Notes: a model not told the origin generated them from the letters alone. Counted from the first letter of the stretch, positions 33,242-46,181 are shown. The stretch is DNA of 64,000 nt from Platerodrilus igneus (GCA_036346225.1 JARFIW010000968.1:1-64000), one strand, 5' to 3'. Translations and numbers: made by a program.

Positions 33242-36200
33242 TCATAGATGAAAACGTAAATAAAGACTATTTTAACAACTGTGAGTGGTTTAATTCCCAA
33301 AGCAGATTAAAAAACATACAAAATAAACCACAACACACATACAGAGAGTATTTAAAAATGAGTATTTTCTCACTTCTCTTGAGTTTTATGGCCTCGTTTA
33401 CTTATTTGAGGGTTTATTTATTACTGATGTTTTATTGTGTATGAATGTTTTTTACATTGACCAGGGCTTTTTCGCCCATGTAATGCAATTTGGTTGCAGT
33501 AGAATAATAAAACATTGATAGTTATCATAAAAAATTTATTTATACATTGATTACACGAACACCAATTAATCACAACTATATATACGGAATTTACTTGAAA
33601 ATTAAACTTTTTACCACTTTATCTGTCTTTTTTTGTCTTTGTACTAAGGACATGTCTTTAAGTAACTCGTCTGTCTTTTATATGAATATTCCAACGTTTT
33701 TTAAATGATACCGTCATAGATATGAAAACTCCTAGTAAAATTTGTGACAATTCCAGTTTTAAAATTTTATTATTAAAAGTTAAAGCGTAATGAAATAGTG
33801 TTAATTAATGCACGTACGTATAATTGTTTAAATGTTACGTTCATTACACAAGTTATCTTTAATATATAATTTTAAAGAGCGTCAATTTAATATAAAAAAT
33901 GCAATGTTAACTACATTACCAACGTTGTTATATCCTTTAAATATTGAAAGTTTTATAGTTTTAATTATCAAATTGGTTATCTTTACAGAGCGGTTTAAGA
34001 TTTTTCCTTACATATGACTAACTTAACGGACTGAATATGGATCAGTTTGTGCACAAAGATTTTCACGAAAATTGCTTCAAAAACGTATAAAATTCACCAC
34101 TCCTGGCATAAGTAATCTTAATAATACAAAAATACTCAATAAAAACCACCAACACATATCAATGTTCATAAAGCATTTTAAAATGACATAAATTTTCTGA
34201 TCTTGATTACAAAATATGAAGCCGTCGATTTTTGTAATGATTTTCCCTTGATGTGTTTCGAATTTTCCACCCAAACATTTATTTCCACTACTATTTTAAT
34301 TACTAAAATTTGATCATTGTTTAAGTTACCACATATTTTGAGTTCATTTAAAGTTTATTGTTCCTGTCCACCATTTAAAATTAGCTCTCCCTGATTATCA
34401 TCCAAATTAAGCGTTATCGACCACCGTCTGTCTGTTAAACAGCTTTCTATATTACATAGCAAATTTCACTAAATTAATTTCGACATTTTTTTTAAATTCA
34501 CTATATGCATGCTCTATGCACATAACCGTGCTGACACAGAACAAAATCTCTCCTACCTAGATTTTATTTGGGTATTTATAAGCTTTTTAATTATGTAATA
34601 ACGAATTTATCAGTCGAAGTAAAACCCTCCCAACACTTTGTTGTTTAGAATTTTCTAACAAATATAGAATTTTGATACACTTTTACGACTATAATGTACA
34701 TGTTTTGATTATAATTTTCGCCTTTAAAAACTTCACATTGAAATAACAAAATAATGCTGGATTAGAACACATCTGCCTTGCTAAATAACAGAATGTTTGG
34801 ATTTTTGCTCTGATAATACTGTTCAGTTCCACATGTTGATCGCATAATCTTCTTAATAGGATAGAATAAGGCAAATTAACACCTTTATCTTGTTATTTTG
34901 TATTTGAAATTATATTTTGGGCATTCCCATGCATTGATTTAAAATATCGCTAAATATGTAAAGAACCAGGGACTGTGTACGTCAATTAAAAAAGTGTTCA
35001 TTAAACTTCTAGAAAAATCCTTTAGTAGCATGGAAGAGAAACGTAAATGACATTGTCCTAATTAGAAGCTACAAATCTAGAGGATTAGATAACCCGTAAG
35101 TAAATGGAACAAATTAGTAGCTCGAGCCCATTAGAACGAAAGATTTCTGAAAATGGCATCATGGATGAAGTTTCTCGATACTGACGTAAGAGGCGTGCCT
35201 ATATTTTCAACCAGTACGAAAATAGAAACGACAACGGGATCTTGCAAGAGAGTTTGAAATGCTGACATCACACAGTGACTTGACGATTAAACATCAAATA
35301 TAAGCGGATCAGGGTTAGTTGATGAGTTGCTATTAAAACGACACAATGCCATCGAACTAATGATAATATATCACGTAGTACAGTTTTACTAGTGAAATTA
35401 TTTAATAAAAGGTTCGAAAGAATATTTGAAATGCATAGAAGTGAATGACATTAATTGGAAGTACATAAAATAAATAAATAATGATCGACTACTGCAAGAT
35501 AAAGTACAAATTTGAACAAAAGCGTGTATGGATTTGGAATGCAATTTTGTTGTTTAATGGTATTTAGTGAAAACATTTTAACGATTTAGGCATGGGTGGA
35601 TGACGGGTCAACCAAAGGCAACAAGAAATAAAAATAAATGTTTTTTTATACATCCACCTTAAGTATGTTTTGGTCATTGCTACATAAATATTCACTTCGA
35701 TTTGTATATGTAAATTAACTTTTAAGTTTCTCATAAAAGCTGAATTTACAGATATATCTTTTTACTTTATATTATCATCTATATATCTTTTTTCTTGCAA
35801 GTCGTTTAATGCGAATAACTTTTATTTTCTTTATATGTGTATACATGTATATATAATAGATATTGTTGTGAACATTAGGCTCTAACTAATCAACTTCCTC
35901 CGTTGAGAACAATAATATTGTGAAATACCTCAGCTGCTCAAATTAAAACCCCAAAAATATGCTCATAAATATAAACAACGACGCTTACATGTATTACTCA
36001 CTCTACGAACTCCTGCTCACTGCCTAGCGCTGCCGTCATCTAAAATAAAATCACTCCTTTCAATATACACACAAAATAACTCAACTCTCAAAATACAACA
36101 CACTCTATTCTCACAAAATAAATATAAGATTTTCAAAGCTCATTTCGTATTTACAAATGTATCACTTGAATTAGTAACAAATCCTTTTTCAAAAATTTAA

Positions 36201-36390
36201 TTGAACTTTGATAATCTCAAAAAAAGCAATTAAAGTAATTGGGCTTTTCTCAGACCAAACGTTAAACCCCAGTCTTATCATGAGCTCATAGTAAAGATCT
36301 TTACACTTGAGTGCAAATTTACAGCACGGTGAAAAAAATAAACTAAGTTCTCTTTACTTTGTATAACGTCGTGGTTATCTTTATATTCTA
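33242..36390. other. No gene seen (intron 2)
   Basis: AT-rich intronic sequence. Nothing coding-like or clearly repetitive was recognised. Confidence 0.45.
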
Positions 36391-36615
36391 CTACACCCTA
36401 GGTCCCGGGTTCGAATCCCGACACGGTCTGCTTGAAAAATGTTAGGCGAGCATTTTTCACAAAATTACGCCCACTTCCGGATGAGAGATAAAATGGAGGT
36501 CCCGTGTGTGTGTTGTCACGCACGTTAAAGATCCCTACTTTGCTTGGAACAGCAAGGGTTCGGCAAAATTCAAAATTTTTCAGGTAAAAAAACTGGCAGC
36601 CTGACTGACATGTAA
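36370..36615 (+). mobile_element. tRNA-derived SINE
   Basis: A pol III B box (GGGTTCGAATCCC, about 36407-36419) within a T-arm-like context is followed by a tRNA-unrelated body: AGGCGAGCATTTTTCACAAA, CACGCACGTTAAAGATCCCT, GCAAGGGTTCGGCAAAATTC and TTTTTCAGGTAAAAAAACT. The same body phrases recur at 54390, 55240 and 55500, which shows a dispersed family. Upstream GTCGTGGTTATC may be a decayed A box. Confidence 0.75.
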
Positions 36616-38739
36616 GTTTATCTATATATTAATTATCCTTTCTCTACCTCAGCAAATTACTTAATACCTTTAAAGTCCCTTAAAATTTTCAGTTCGTTAC
36701 AATTTTATGCAATAAAATCACCCCGGAGCACAAGAAAAATAAAAAGAAACAGTGCTAACAACTACCACCAAATGTTTTTAACAAGCAAGTTACTTGGTAA
36801 CCATTCTCCTGCAGGTCTCTGCCAACCAGCCTTAAAGTAGATGCCGTCACGTATATCGTTAAGCTGTGGAACCGCTGCCAGGTACCATTCCATTCGTCAC
36901 GCTGCTATCCAAATCGCTTTATTTACATTAAACGCAATTGCTTCCAACGTCCCAAAAATTCGCATCTTCTTTTCATTTATAACGCACCAATCAAAAATTG
37001 CGGCATTCTTCAATCAATCGCTCAAATTAACAAAAGTTAGTACTTACATACGCTTCGCTCTAAATACTTTCTATTCATTTTAGAATTGTGATTACTGGAT
37101 TTATCGCAACAACTTGTGTTCACTTATAATTAATTACATTAACTCAATTACTGCACTATTCGAAGTAAACTTGAAAACGAGCAAAGAAGTTAAGAATAAG
37201 AAAGTCTTCACCTTGTTGCAGATGGATTTATAAGAGCGCCTAAACCCCCTTGTTTTGAAGTCCGGCATGTATTTTACCCCCAAACCAACAAACATTCTGG
37301 GAAAATCACCAACCGTCGTCCACGTCTCGTTAAAAATCTCAAATGGTTTCAAGTTTTCCTCGAATTACCACGCTCAAAACACCTAAAATTTATCGGAAAG
37401 TGTACGAAAATAGTGAACTGTCTTTACATTTTTGCGAAAACTACTTCAACGGAAATCGATTCTACGTAAAATCATGCCTCTTTACCCAAACCATAACTTT
37501 TCATCTCCCTTTCACCTATCTGTTACCTTGTTTCACATATGCTACATTCCTTCACATCCCCGTTGGATGTTTCCCCACCACGTCTTTAAACTGTTACGCG
37601 TCTATACGTCACGTCCATTGAGATCGCTTAATTTCTCTCCAGAAATTATTGATTTTATTCCCCTATGCAAAATACGTTTATGTCTCCCTCTTATACTATC
37701 TCGACAAAATAAATTACGCCTTCCTCATGCTAATGCGTTCTATATTCCATTCTTATTTCTCTTAGTTGCTTGTTTGTGGTCTCCCTACTATACTACCTTT
37801 AAGATTAAACCAATCCTAGCAATTTCAACGTTTTAGCTCTTCTTGGAAAATATAATAGTTTGTTTATGCTGTTTACATATAAACCTTAAAGTAAACGACT
37901 ACTTGGAACGTTTCTTAATGTGTTTGTTGCTCTTTCCAACCGAAAAGCGATAAACTTGTTTAGTGTAACATCTGCTATAATTAATACGTAGAATTCTTCC
38001 GCCTCTTTTGAAATGTTTCTGGTTTACTACAAATATTGATCTTATGCTAACGAACTATGCAAAAGCTTTTATATTATTTAAACTACAATTAAATTAGAAT
38101 AAAGGAGTATTTTTAACTTGTTGCTTTTGACTAAACGTGTCCTACTCTATAAATATTGTTCCTATGCTATAAATAAATGCTATCCCTTGCTAAATAAATG
38201 CAAAGCTATAATTAATTAACCTAAAATTCCTAATTTAAATTGACTACGCTCTAACCAACTAATCTAACAGGCGTAATTAACTTACTCGTCTATTGTGTCT
38301 ATATACCTTAGTTTGTCTTAAAATCTATTTCTCCGTCGTGCATGATTCCACATTATTAAAACGTAAACTGTGCTTAGAGATTCCTCAACTTTGAACCGCA
38401 CGAATTGCAAACGACGCGAGACAAGTATAACCACATTCTATTTAGACTATAGCAACCACATATTTTCCACGTCAACAATAAATAATAAAAATAGTGAAAA
38501 TTTGAACGCCGCTTCCATCTCGATTTTAACATCAAAGTTTGACTATTACATAAACCGCGACATTCCCGGAACCATAATGTTTCACAAGTTCGCATCCGGT
38601 GCTCCCTATCTTGCAAAGTTAGTGCCTGATCTAAGTTATTTACACTTCTCTCATTTTTTAAAGAATAATATAGCTGCTTTATTAAAATTTTGATGTTTAA
38701 TTAAATACTTTCACGATGCTTACGTATTTTTTGCTTTAG
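36616..38739. other. No gene seen (end of intron 2)
   Basis: Pyrimidine-rich on the + strand. Frames at 37343-37836 and 38370-38693 have no recognisable family and atypical composition, so I do not call them. Confidence 0.45.
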
Positions 38740-38913
38740 ATCGATCAACCTCCATTGGGCTCACAAGAGATATTGTCAGAAGGAATAAGCAATCCCGTTG
38801 TTCACGCTTACCACAAGTATATGACACATATGGCAATCATCTTTGGAGCTAGCAAAGAGTTTGCTCAAAAAGAAATGTTAGATGCACTGAATTTTGAAAT
38901 TGAGCTTGCAAAG
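38740..38913 (+). CDS. M13 gene exon 3
   Basis: The acceptor TTTTTTGCTTTAG precedes ATCGATCAACC, and the donor is AAG/GTAGAG. The 58 residues start IDQPPLGSQEI and end LNFEIELAK, with the GASKEFAQKEMLDAL helix between. These are conserved M13 positions (IDQP.LG; E...L.FE..LA). Intact, phase 0 at both ends. Confidence 0.88.
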
Positions 38914-38967
38914 GTAGAGTTTTCAATATTATTTAACCAACACTCTATTTTCATTAGGACTTTTTAG

Positions 38968-39188
38968 ATTTCATTACCTGCCGAAAAGCTGCGCGATACT
39001 AACTCACAATACAATCCTACAACTCTCAATGAGATGCAAAAGAAGTTTCCTTCAATTAACTGGGTAGATTTGGCAAATAAACTTAATGCTATTGAGGGTA
39101 AAGTAATTGCTGGTACCGATGAGGTGAATGTGGTTGTACCACAATATATTACTGATCTAGAAACTCTACTAAGACGAACTCCTAAGAG
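38968..39188 (+). CDS. M13 gene exon 4
   Basis: Follows a 54-nt intron (acceptor GGACTTTTTAG). It opens ISLPAEKLRD, continues YNPTTLNEMQKKFPSINW and ends LETLLRRTPKR with the final Arg codon split by the intron (phase 2). All are typical of the M13 N-terminal domain. Intact. Confidence 0.88.
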
Positions 39189-39241
39189 GTTACACAAGTT
39201 TCTGTTAAAAATTTTCAATTGCTTTTACCTGCTTATTTTAG

Positions 39242-39400
39242 GGTGCAAGCTAATTATATCATATGGAGAGCTATAAAGGACATCGCAATTTATCTAAATG
39301 AAGCAGTTCTGGAAAAGCGTCATGCGTTTGATTCGGCACGCATTGGTTTAAAGAAGAGGAAGCCACGTTGGGAGGAATGTGTTACAATTATAAACGACGA
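39242..39400 (+). CDS. M13 gene exon 5
   Basis: The 53-nt upstream intron ends TGCTTATTTTAG. The exon completes Arg, then gives VQANYIIWRAIKDIAIYLNE and RKPRWEECVTIIND, where the family has 'W..C'. It ends in phase 2 at GA/GTAAGT, matching the acceptor of exon 6 at 45924. Intact. Confidence 0.88.
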
Positions 39401-39489
39401 GTAAGTTTTCAGGTTGAATAATATTTTACTTGGAGATTTGAAAATGCCATATAGGGTTGCGCTGGTTTGAAAACTGCATATATAACACT

Positions 39490-40225
39490 GTTAACACAAA
39501 GATTTTTTTCTATTAGCACATGAATTAAAATAACTGATCTTTGAACAACTTCTTATGCTAAATTTCAATATATACAAAGTACGTTTCAAAGTAGACGGAA
39601 CTTTTTCAAAATTAGCGCTAATACTTACTTTTTGAAAAAACTCATTTACTCTATTTAGTATAATCTCCTTCAAACTCTACTGAGCGATTTGTACGGTCAA
39701 AAAGCATGTCAAACGAGTGTTTTATTCATCTGTAGAGATGTCATTAAAAATATCTGTGCAAGTCTTTTGGATATATTCCACATTGGCATAACACCCTTCT
39801 TTTATCGACAAATGCATTTTTTCTAATAGATAGGGATCACACGGTGCTATATCATGCAAATATGACGAATAACTGATGGCTAAAAAGCGAATTTTGATAA
39901 AATAAATTCACTCACAAGTGCCAAAGGATGAAATGGCGCATTTTCAGCAATAAGTACCGACTTCTTTAATTACAATATTTTGATCAAATACGCCACAACA
40001 ACCCTTTTAAAACACCTAGATGAAACCCACATTAACCGTATGAGCAGGTAAATCAATTTTTTATGAATTTTTCTCTTCGAATTGTAAAAACAAATCAACG
40101 TTGTTTTCACTTTTGACAACTTCACAGAACTTTTTTCGGATTAGGCTCAAGCGGACGCTTCCATTCTGCATCTTGAGGCTTAGTCCCTAGATCGTATTGA
40201 AAGCATCACGTTTCGTCACTAGTAG
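39490..40225 (-). pseudogene. Old mariner transposase, C-terminal half
   Basis: On the - strand, short frames give ETRCFQYD...AEWKRP near 40200-40150 (family: TGDETWCFQYDPE...EWK), then SKVKTTLICFYNSKRKIHK, a degenerate ENAPFHPLALVSEF (normally DNAPAH) and DIAPCDPYLLEKM (normally DLAPCDFFLF). It is heavily mutated, with many frame changes. Its upstream half continues at 41137-41461 after a ~0.9 kb interruption. Confidence 0.6.
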
Positions 40226-40231
40226 TAGTAC

Positions 40232-41137
40232 CCAAAGAAGATTAAGAAGAAAACTAATCTAAGTTTTGTTATGAATTTACTTAATTATTACACCATCATA
40301 AAAATGAAGCGTCTATTGTCGGATATATTAATCCCTAGATCAAACCGGACTTTGCTCCTTCGATCGAACATGAAGCTCTTTATCACCATAGAGCAGTCCA
40401 GGTTTTTTAAAACCTTCACGCCACTTCAACAAAATCATACCTAAAATCGAAGGTAGCAAATTCGTTCAAAGAAAACACAACCTTGCCACGATTTCTAAAA
40501 ATTATTTTATGTGCAACATACTTACTTCATGTCGTCCGACTTTCACTTTATCCTACATCTGACACATTTTTAGCCCAACTATCACTGACTGAAAATTTCG
40601 AACTATAATTAAATTCTCGTTAAGGAATTGGGATGAAACGTACATTGCAGGAATCTACAAGTGCAAGCGTATACTTTGTAACTATAATAGTAACAGAGAT
40701 AGCAAATAGCTGAAAAGTGTGTGAAAATCATGCGTGTGCTGCAAATCAAAACTATTTTTAGGAAGAACGCATGTTGCGTTTAATGACAGCACTTGGATAT
40801 TCTTTAATAAAAGAATTGTAATGTAAAGTATGCAGTTTAAAAATTTGAAAGATTTTAAACAACAATGCAAAGAACCCGTTCTGAAACCTTGAAAGAGTTC
40901 CAGAATACTAGAAGTGGTGAAACGGCTTGTGTGTTTCAGTGAGTTTAAAAACCGTACCGTGTGAGAGAATGAGGAACCATACTAAGACGGGTCTTCGAAA
41001 AAGGATAGCAGTTCTTTCGATATTTAGAGTGGCTGAGGCCATAGGAGTGATATGACATTTTACACCATATTACTGCGATGTGGAAGGCAACGGGGAAACT
41101 ACTACCTTGGTTCCTAAGTACATAACCTACGAATGCG
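40232..41137. repeat. Duplicated ~0.9 kb segment, copy A
   Basis: Starting near AAACTAATCTAAGTTTTG and ending GTACATAACCTACGAAT, it matches 44138-45090 nearly base for base apart from small indels. It encodes nothing I recognise. Copy A is bounded on both sides by a ~75-bp direct repeat of mariner-remnant sequence (about 40150-40225 and 41137-41212). Confidence 0.85.
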
Positions 41138-41461
41138 GACGCTTCCATTCTGCTCCTTGAGGCTAAGTTCCTGGATCGTATTGAAAGCATCACGTTTCGT
41201 CACTAGTCGTAGTATTGTATTAGTTTCGCCCCTTTTTGACTCCTTGATAATATCCTTAAAATATTTAATTCAGTTAAATTTTTGATCATCGGTCGACTTG
41301 CGCGGAAGAAAATTATTTTGGAAGCACGAATATTCGGTCGAAATGCTATCAACTGATATTTCAGAGATGCTCAATTGCGTTTCCACTAACTTTATTGAAG
41401 ATTCACAGTTTTGATGATATCTTCGGTTGTCACAAATTTTGATTGTCCAAAATGTTGGCAA
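41137..41461 (-). pseudogene. Old mariner transposase, N-terminal half
   Basis: On the - strand, 41461-41270 is open and ends FLPRKSTDDQKFN, matching the mariner 'VPRxLTxDQK' position after a diverged HTH region. It is followed at 41235-41137 by TSDETRCFQYDPGT, the first catalytic aspartate block. This is the same element as 39490-40225, interrupted by the duplicated segment. Confidence 0.58.
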
Positions 41462-42869
41462 TCACTTACCCCTAGCGACCATCCTTAAGGCGCGTATGCT
41501 ATTCGTGGACTCTACTACGAGATAATCACTTCTCACCATAAACCTGTTTCATTATGAAACGCTTCTGTAAAAGTTGTACTAAAGTTAGGACAGAACTTAA
41601 TGTTGGCTATTAGTTTAAATTCACTTATAACGTAATAACTCGGTCATGTGCGTTTGACAGAACGTTAGTGAATTATGCATCTATTCAACTCAGACAGTTA
41701 TCAACAGCTGGTGCCACTAGAAAGTGTTATTTTATAAAAGTCTTGTTTACTTTGGAACACACCTTGCAAATAGCATTTCTTTAAAGTGAAATCGAAATAT
41801 GAATAAAATTAGTTTGTTTATATATAAAATTTGCATTATACCATAAAATTACCGTTTTTCAAATTACCTAAAATATGACAATTTTTGACTGTTTTTTGTA
41901 TTTGGTATCGGAAACATCCCTCTTTAATGACCAACAGTAATGGGCGATCACTGAGACGGTTTTGACAAATTTGAAGAATTATGAGGCTCCTAAGATCATT
42001 GCGATAAGCAATCGACTTTAATCTGGCGTTAGTCAGAACAGGGCCATCTCAACACAACTTTTTCAGACGCAGCTGTTGTAGAATAATATTTGCATCATCC
42101 TTGTTTTGGTAAGTTATGTGCGAGAGCACGGATTCCGGCCCTTACAGGAAGCCTACAAAATAATTGAGAACACGATTGTTCCCAGACAAAAGCTCCGATA
42201 TAAAGTATAGAACCAAAAATGTTGAAAGAAGCTGATATGAACGTCGCTTCTTGAGAAGCAATGCATTCGCGGTACGATATACTACTTACCACCAAATAAT
42301 TAAATCCTGCCACCTGAATATTGAAATACCTAAAATAGTGTTTATTGTGTTCCCAAAATTAGATATCGTTGTATCTGAGTTTACGATCACGTTACAACTC
42401 TATAAACAACTTCCAAGTAAGACACAGTATATCTACAATTTCAATGTTAGTTGACACCTCTATTTAAACTACTTCAAATATAATAAGAAAACTGTGATCT
42501 TAAGGATCTTCCTATATCTAAGCTTTTGAGATTAATTAAACTGAAGAATGTTACGGTTTGACACCATGAAAGTGCATGGTAAAAAATTACAAGATTTTAC
42601 TAACAAAATAAATAAGTTAAAGTGGGCATTAATTTTATCTCACATGGTCTCTTTCGTCAGTTTTCGTGACCCAAGGTCCAGAACCACAACTCAGCAAACC
42701 GCTCCCAACGTATCAAAGTCTATGGACAACAGGAGAAAAATAATGTAAGGTCGCAAGAAAGTCACGCTTAGTAAAAATGCACTAAGGATTGAATTACAGT
42801 GACTTTTATTTTTTAAAGTCGTGGGCACTAATTTAATTAATAAGGGGTTTGGTAAAAGTTCATACTAAC
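41462..42869. other. No gene seen (intron 5)
   Basis: AT-rich sequence without a recognisable frame. The frames at 42095-42313 and 42548-42748 match nothing known to me. Confidence 0.45.
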
Positions 42870-44134
42870 ACATCACTCAATAAGTCCGTAGGATAACTAA
42901 GAAAAACACATTTTTTTGGCGAAATTCGATTTTATTCATCAACATACATTCCTTCAAGAGTGATACAATCAGTCCAACGCCGTTCTAGCATTTCGATACC
43001 TTTTTTTGTAAAACAATTCGTCTTTGGCCTCAAAATAAGCTTCAGTTTCAGCGATCACCTCTTCATCCGAGCCAAATTTTTTTCCGGCGAGCATTTTTTT
43101 CAGGTCTGCGAACAGGTAGTAGTCGCTGGGGGCCAAATCTGAGAATACGGTGGGTGCGGAAGCAATTCGAAGCCAAATTGGTGCAATTTGGCCATCGTTG
43201 CGATCGACTTGTGACACGGTGCATTGTCTTGGTGAAAGAGAATTTTTTTCTTCTTCATGTGTGGCCGTTTTTTGGCAATTTCTTCCTTCAAACGCACTAA
43301 TAATGCCATGTAGTATTCGCTGTTGATTCTTCTTCCTTTCTCAAGATAGTCGATGTACAAAATTCCGTGCGCATCCCAAAATACAGACGCCAAAACCTTA
43401 CCAGCCGACTTTTGCGGTTTTGGCCGCTTTGGACGTGGTTCTCCGGCTGCAGTCCACTCAGCTGACTGCCGATTAGACTCTGGAGTGTGGTGGTGGATCC
43501 ATGTTTTATCCATTGTCACATACCGACGCAAAAGTCCTTTTATTCCGGTTGAACAGCTCCAAACAGCTCTCAGAATCATCGACACGTTGTTGTTTTTGGT
43601 CCACTTTGAGAACAGCTTTCTCATGGACAAATGTTCATGCAAAATAGTGTGCACACTGCCTTCTGATATCTTCAAGGTGTCAGCTATCTCACGCAATTTC
43701 ACTTTTCTGTTTTCCAAAACGATTCGGTGGACTTTTTTGATGTTTTCCGGTGTAACCACCTCAATTGGCCTTCCAGAGCGTTCAGCATCGTCAGTGTCTG
43801 TACGGCCACGTTTAAAATCAGCAAACCACTTCTCCACCGTTTGCCTCGATGGAGCAGAGCCCGGATAACACTTATCAAGCCATGCTTTGGCTGCGATGGT
43901 ATTTTTACCCATCAAAAAGCAATGATAAATCAACACGCGAAATTGCTTGGAATTCATTTTTTTGAAAAACTCAAAAGTATCGTCACTTGAACCTCTGTAA
44001 CTTGTAAACTAATCGTCGGATTGTCATGAAATTTTGCCAGATATCCTTTTAAGGTTAGTACTTCCTACAAATCATATGGATTATTACATAGCAACGCCAT
44101 CTATGTATCATCCTACGGACTTATTGAGTGATGT
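42870..44134 (-). mobile_element. Mariner transposon, nearly intact
   Basis: Perfect 25-bp terminal inverted repeats (ACATCACTCAATAAGTCCGT...) lie at 42870-42894 and 44110-44134. The total is 1265 bp, a normal mariner length. The single gene is on the - strand. The right flank has TA at 44134-44135; the left equivalent is CA, so the target duplication is imperfect or mutated. The element abuts copy B of the duplicated segment. Confidence 0.93.
42932..43957 (-). pseudogene. Mariner transposase with a few frame slips
   Basis: DDD transposase of the mariner family, start ATG 43957, opening MNSKQFRVLIYHCFLMGK. The HTH region reads SAPSRQTVEKWFADFKRG and ERSGRPIEVV, followed by VKLREIADTLKISEGSVHTI. 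Catalytic residues: D in RYVTMDKTWIHHHTPESN, D in FHQDNAPCHK, and D in SDLAPSDYYLF, which lies in the next frame after a slip near 43139. The WVPHxL linker is altered (SKWTKNNN) through a small deletion near 43610. A 7-A run near 43008 shifts the extreme C-terminus. At 342 codons it is close to the usual ~345. Confidence 0.88.
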
Positions 44135-44137
44135 AGT

Positions 44138-45090
44138 ATGATTATCCAGAAAATTAATCTAAGTTTTGTTATGAATTTACTTAATTATTACACCATCATA
44201 AAAATGAAGCGTCTATTGTCGGATATATTAATCCCTAGATCAAACCGGACTTTGCTCCTTCGATCGAACATAAAGCTATAAAGCTTGTCTTTATCACCAT
44301 AGAGCAGTCCAGGTTTTTTAAAACCTTCACGCCACTTCAACAAAATCTTACCTAAAATCGATGGTAGCAAATTCGTTCAAAGAAAACACAACCTTGCCAC
44401 GATTTCTAAAAATTATTTTATGTGCAACATACTTACTTCATATTGTCCGACTTTCACTTTATCCTACATTTGACACATTTTTAACCCAACTATCACTGAC
44501 TGAAAATTTCGAACTATAGTTAAAATTCTCGTTAAGTAATTGGGATGAAACGTACATTGCAGGAATCTACAAGTGCAAGCGTATACTTTGTAACTATAAT
44601 AGTGACAGAGATAGCAAATAGCTGAAATGTGTGTGAAAATCATGCGTGTGCTGCAAATCAGAACAATTTTTAAGAAGAACGCATGTTGCGTTTAATGACA
44701 GCACTTGGATATTCTTTAATAAAAGAACCTTTTAAACTGTAAACCTACGTATGCAGTTTAAAAATTTGAAAGAATTTTAAACAACAATTGAAAAGAACCA
44801 CGTTCTGAAACCTTTGAAAGAGTTCCAGAATACTAGAATTGGTAGGGAACGGTCCTTGTGTTGGTTTCAATGAGTTTAAAACCGTTACTGTGTGAGCAAG
44901 AATGAAGAGAACCATAACTAAGACTGTGATCTTTATTCGCAAAAAGGATAAGCAGTTCTTTCGGATATTTAGAGTGGCCTGAGGCCATACGGATTGTCTG
45001 ATAATGACATTTTACACCATATTACTGCGATGTGGAAGGCAACGGGGAAACTACCACCTTGGTTCCTAAGTACATAACCTACGAATCAAA
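44138..45090. repeat. Duplicated ~0.9 kb segment, copy B
   Basis: Same segment as 40232-41137 in the same orientation, with scattered single-base insertions (for example extra bases in homopolymers near 44735-44990). It begins just after the mariner right end and ends GTACATAACCTACGAAT at 45088, after which the sequence departs. Confidence 0.85.
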
Positions 45091-45109
45091 ACGTTGGAAT
45101 TTGCTGAAG

Positions 45110-45775
45110 TATAAGATTTCAGAGTTAAAATATATCTTTTGGAGCGGACTATTTCGGAGGAAGTGGTCCGAGTTATTATCCTCATAAATTTACCAAAAAG
45201 AACTTCGGGAGCATCTTGTTACTCAGGGTGTAGAATGTTAGAGGCACGAAGCAAGTAAGCAAGCTAGAGAATTTGAAATTTAAAATGGATATGATAGCCT
45301 TAGATATAGTAGTGATTATCAAAGTTCGTTAGCCATAAGAGAGGGATTTTTGGATGGGAGACGTTAGAGTAATTTACAAGCATCAGAGGAAGAAAATTCG
45401 GGTGTAGGGATAGTTATGCGTAAAAAGATAGTAGAACACTACTTAACAAAAGAACGGAGTACTCATGGTCAAATTAGAATTTAAAAAAAGGCAAATACAA
45501 TAATAATACAAATTGACATGCACCACTCTAGCTACAATAAGATTCGCAAAAGGATACGATAATTTAATAATGAGAGATTTTAATGCAGTGTTTGGTGAGG
45601 GTAAGGAAGGAACAGTTTATTTGGTTTAGGCACATAAAACAACAGGAAAAGTAGGCAGGTTGAATTTTGCGCCAAAAACTGTTTAAGCATGACAAACACA
45701 TTATTTCTGCATCATGACGTGGCAGATGCAGGGAGACATAGGGAGATACCAAATAGATTTTTTGACTGATAAAAT
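45110..45775 (+). mobile_element. Fragment of the same LINE family as 160-3325
   Basis: GTAGAATGTTAGAGGCACGA...GCTAGAGAATTTGAA, AGAGGGATTTTTGG and GGAGACATAGGGAGATACCA parallel copy A from about 260 to 850. It contains only leader and endonuclease parts, with many stops, and stops abruptly near TTTTTGACTGATAAAAT. Confidence 0.75.
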
Positions 45776-45923
45776 AAAGGTTACAAAAGATTCTAAGTTC
45801 TGTTCATCATTTAAAAGATTAATCAGTGTTTTATGAATTAAAATATATCAGACTTACACTACTAGTATTTTTTATGTTCAACTATCGTTGAGCCAAGACA
45901 GTTCTATTGGTGCTTGTATTTAG

Positions 45924-46181
45924 AGCTTCAAGAAAAATTCTGTGTCAGGTGCTCTGTTATGTAAGAAAGCATTTTAGACCCAAGCTTCGAGATAAGGCAA
46001 CAGAAATCGTACTTGGGGTCAGAAAAGCATTTACTAAGCAAATCTTAAAGGACCTAGATTGGATGGACTGCTGAGACATAAGCATCCGCAAGTTAGAAAT
46101 TAAGCAGAAAATATGTTAACGTATCTAGGATACTCGAATGAATTGTTGGACGATAAAAAACTTGAAGAATATTTTGATAGG
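45924..46181 (+). pseudogene. M13 gene exon 6, damaged
   Basis: The acceptor TTGTATTTAG at 45914-45923 fits exon 5 in phase. The frame then reads CYVRKHFRPKLRDKATEIVL and KAFTKQILKDLDWMD, classic M13 middle-domain sequence, before TGA at 46072-46074. The remaining exon continues in other frames with a further TAA and ends clearly with YLGYSNELLDDKKLEEYFDR at a GTAAGT donor (46182). At least two small indels and two stops make this exon non-functional as assembled. Confidence 0.72.

Noticed and set aside
37343..38693. Pyrimidine-rich open frames as exons of a host gene
   Set aside because: No family, no conserved motif, composition driven by the local C/T bias.
43353..43990. + strand frames of 87-171 codons
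   Set aside because: Antisense to the mariner transposase on the - strand.
42868..44136. Exact TA target duplication for the mariner
   Set aside because: TA is present on the right, but the left flank reads CA, so I do not claim an intact duplication.
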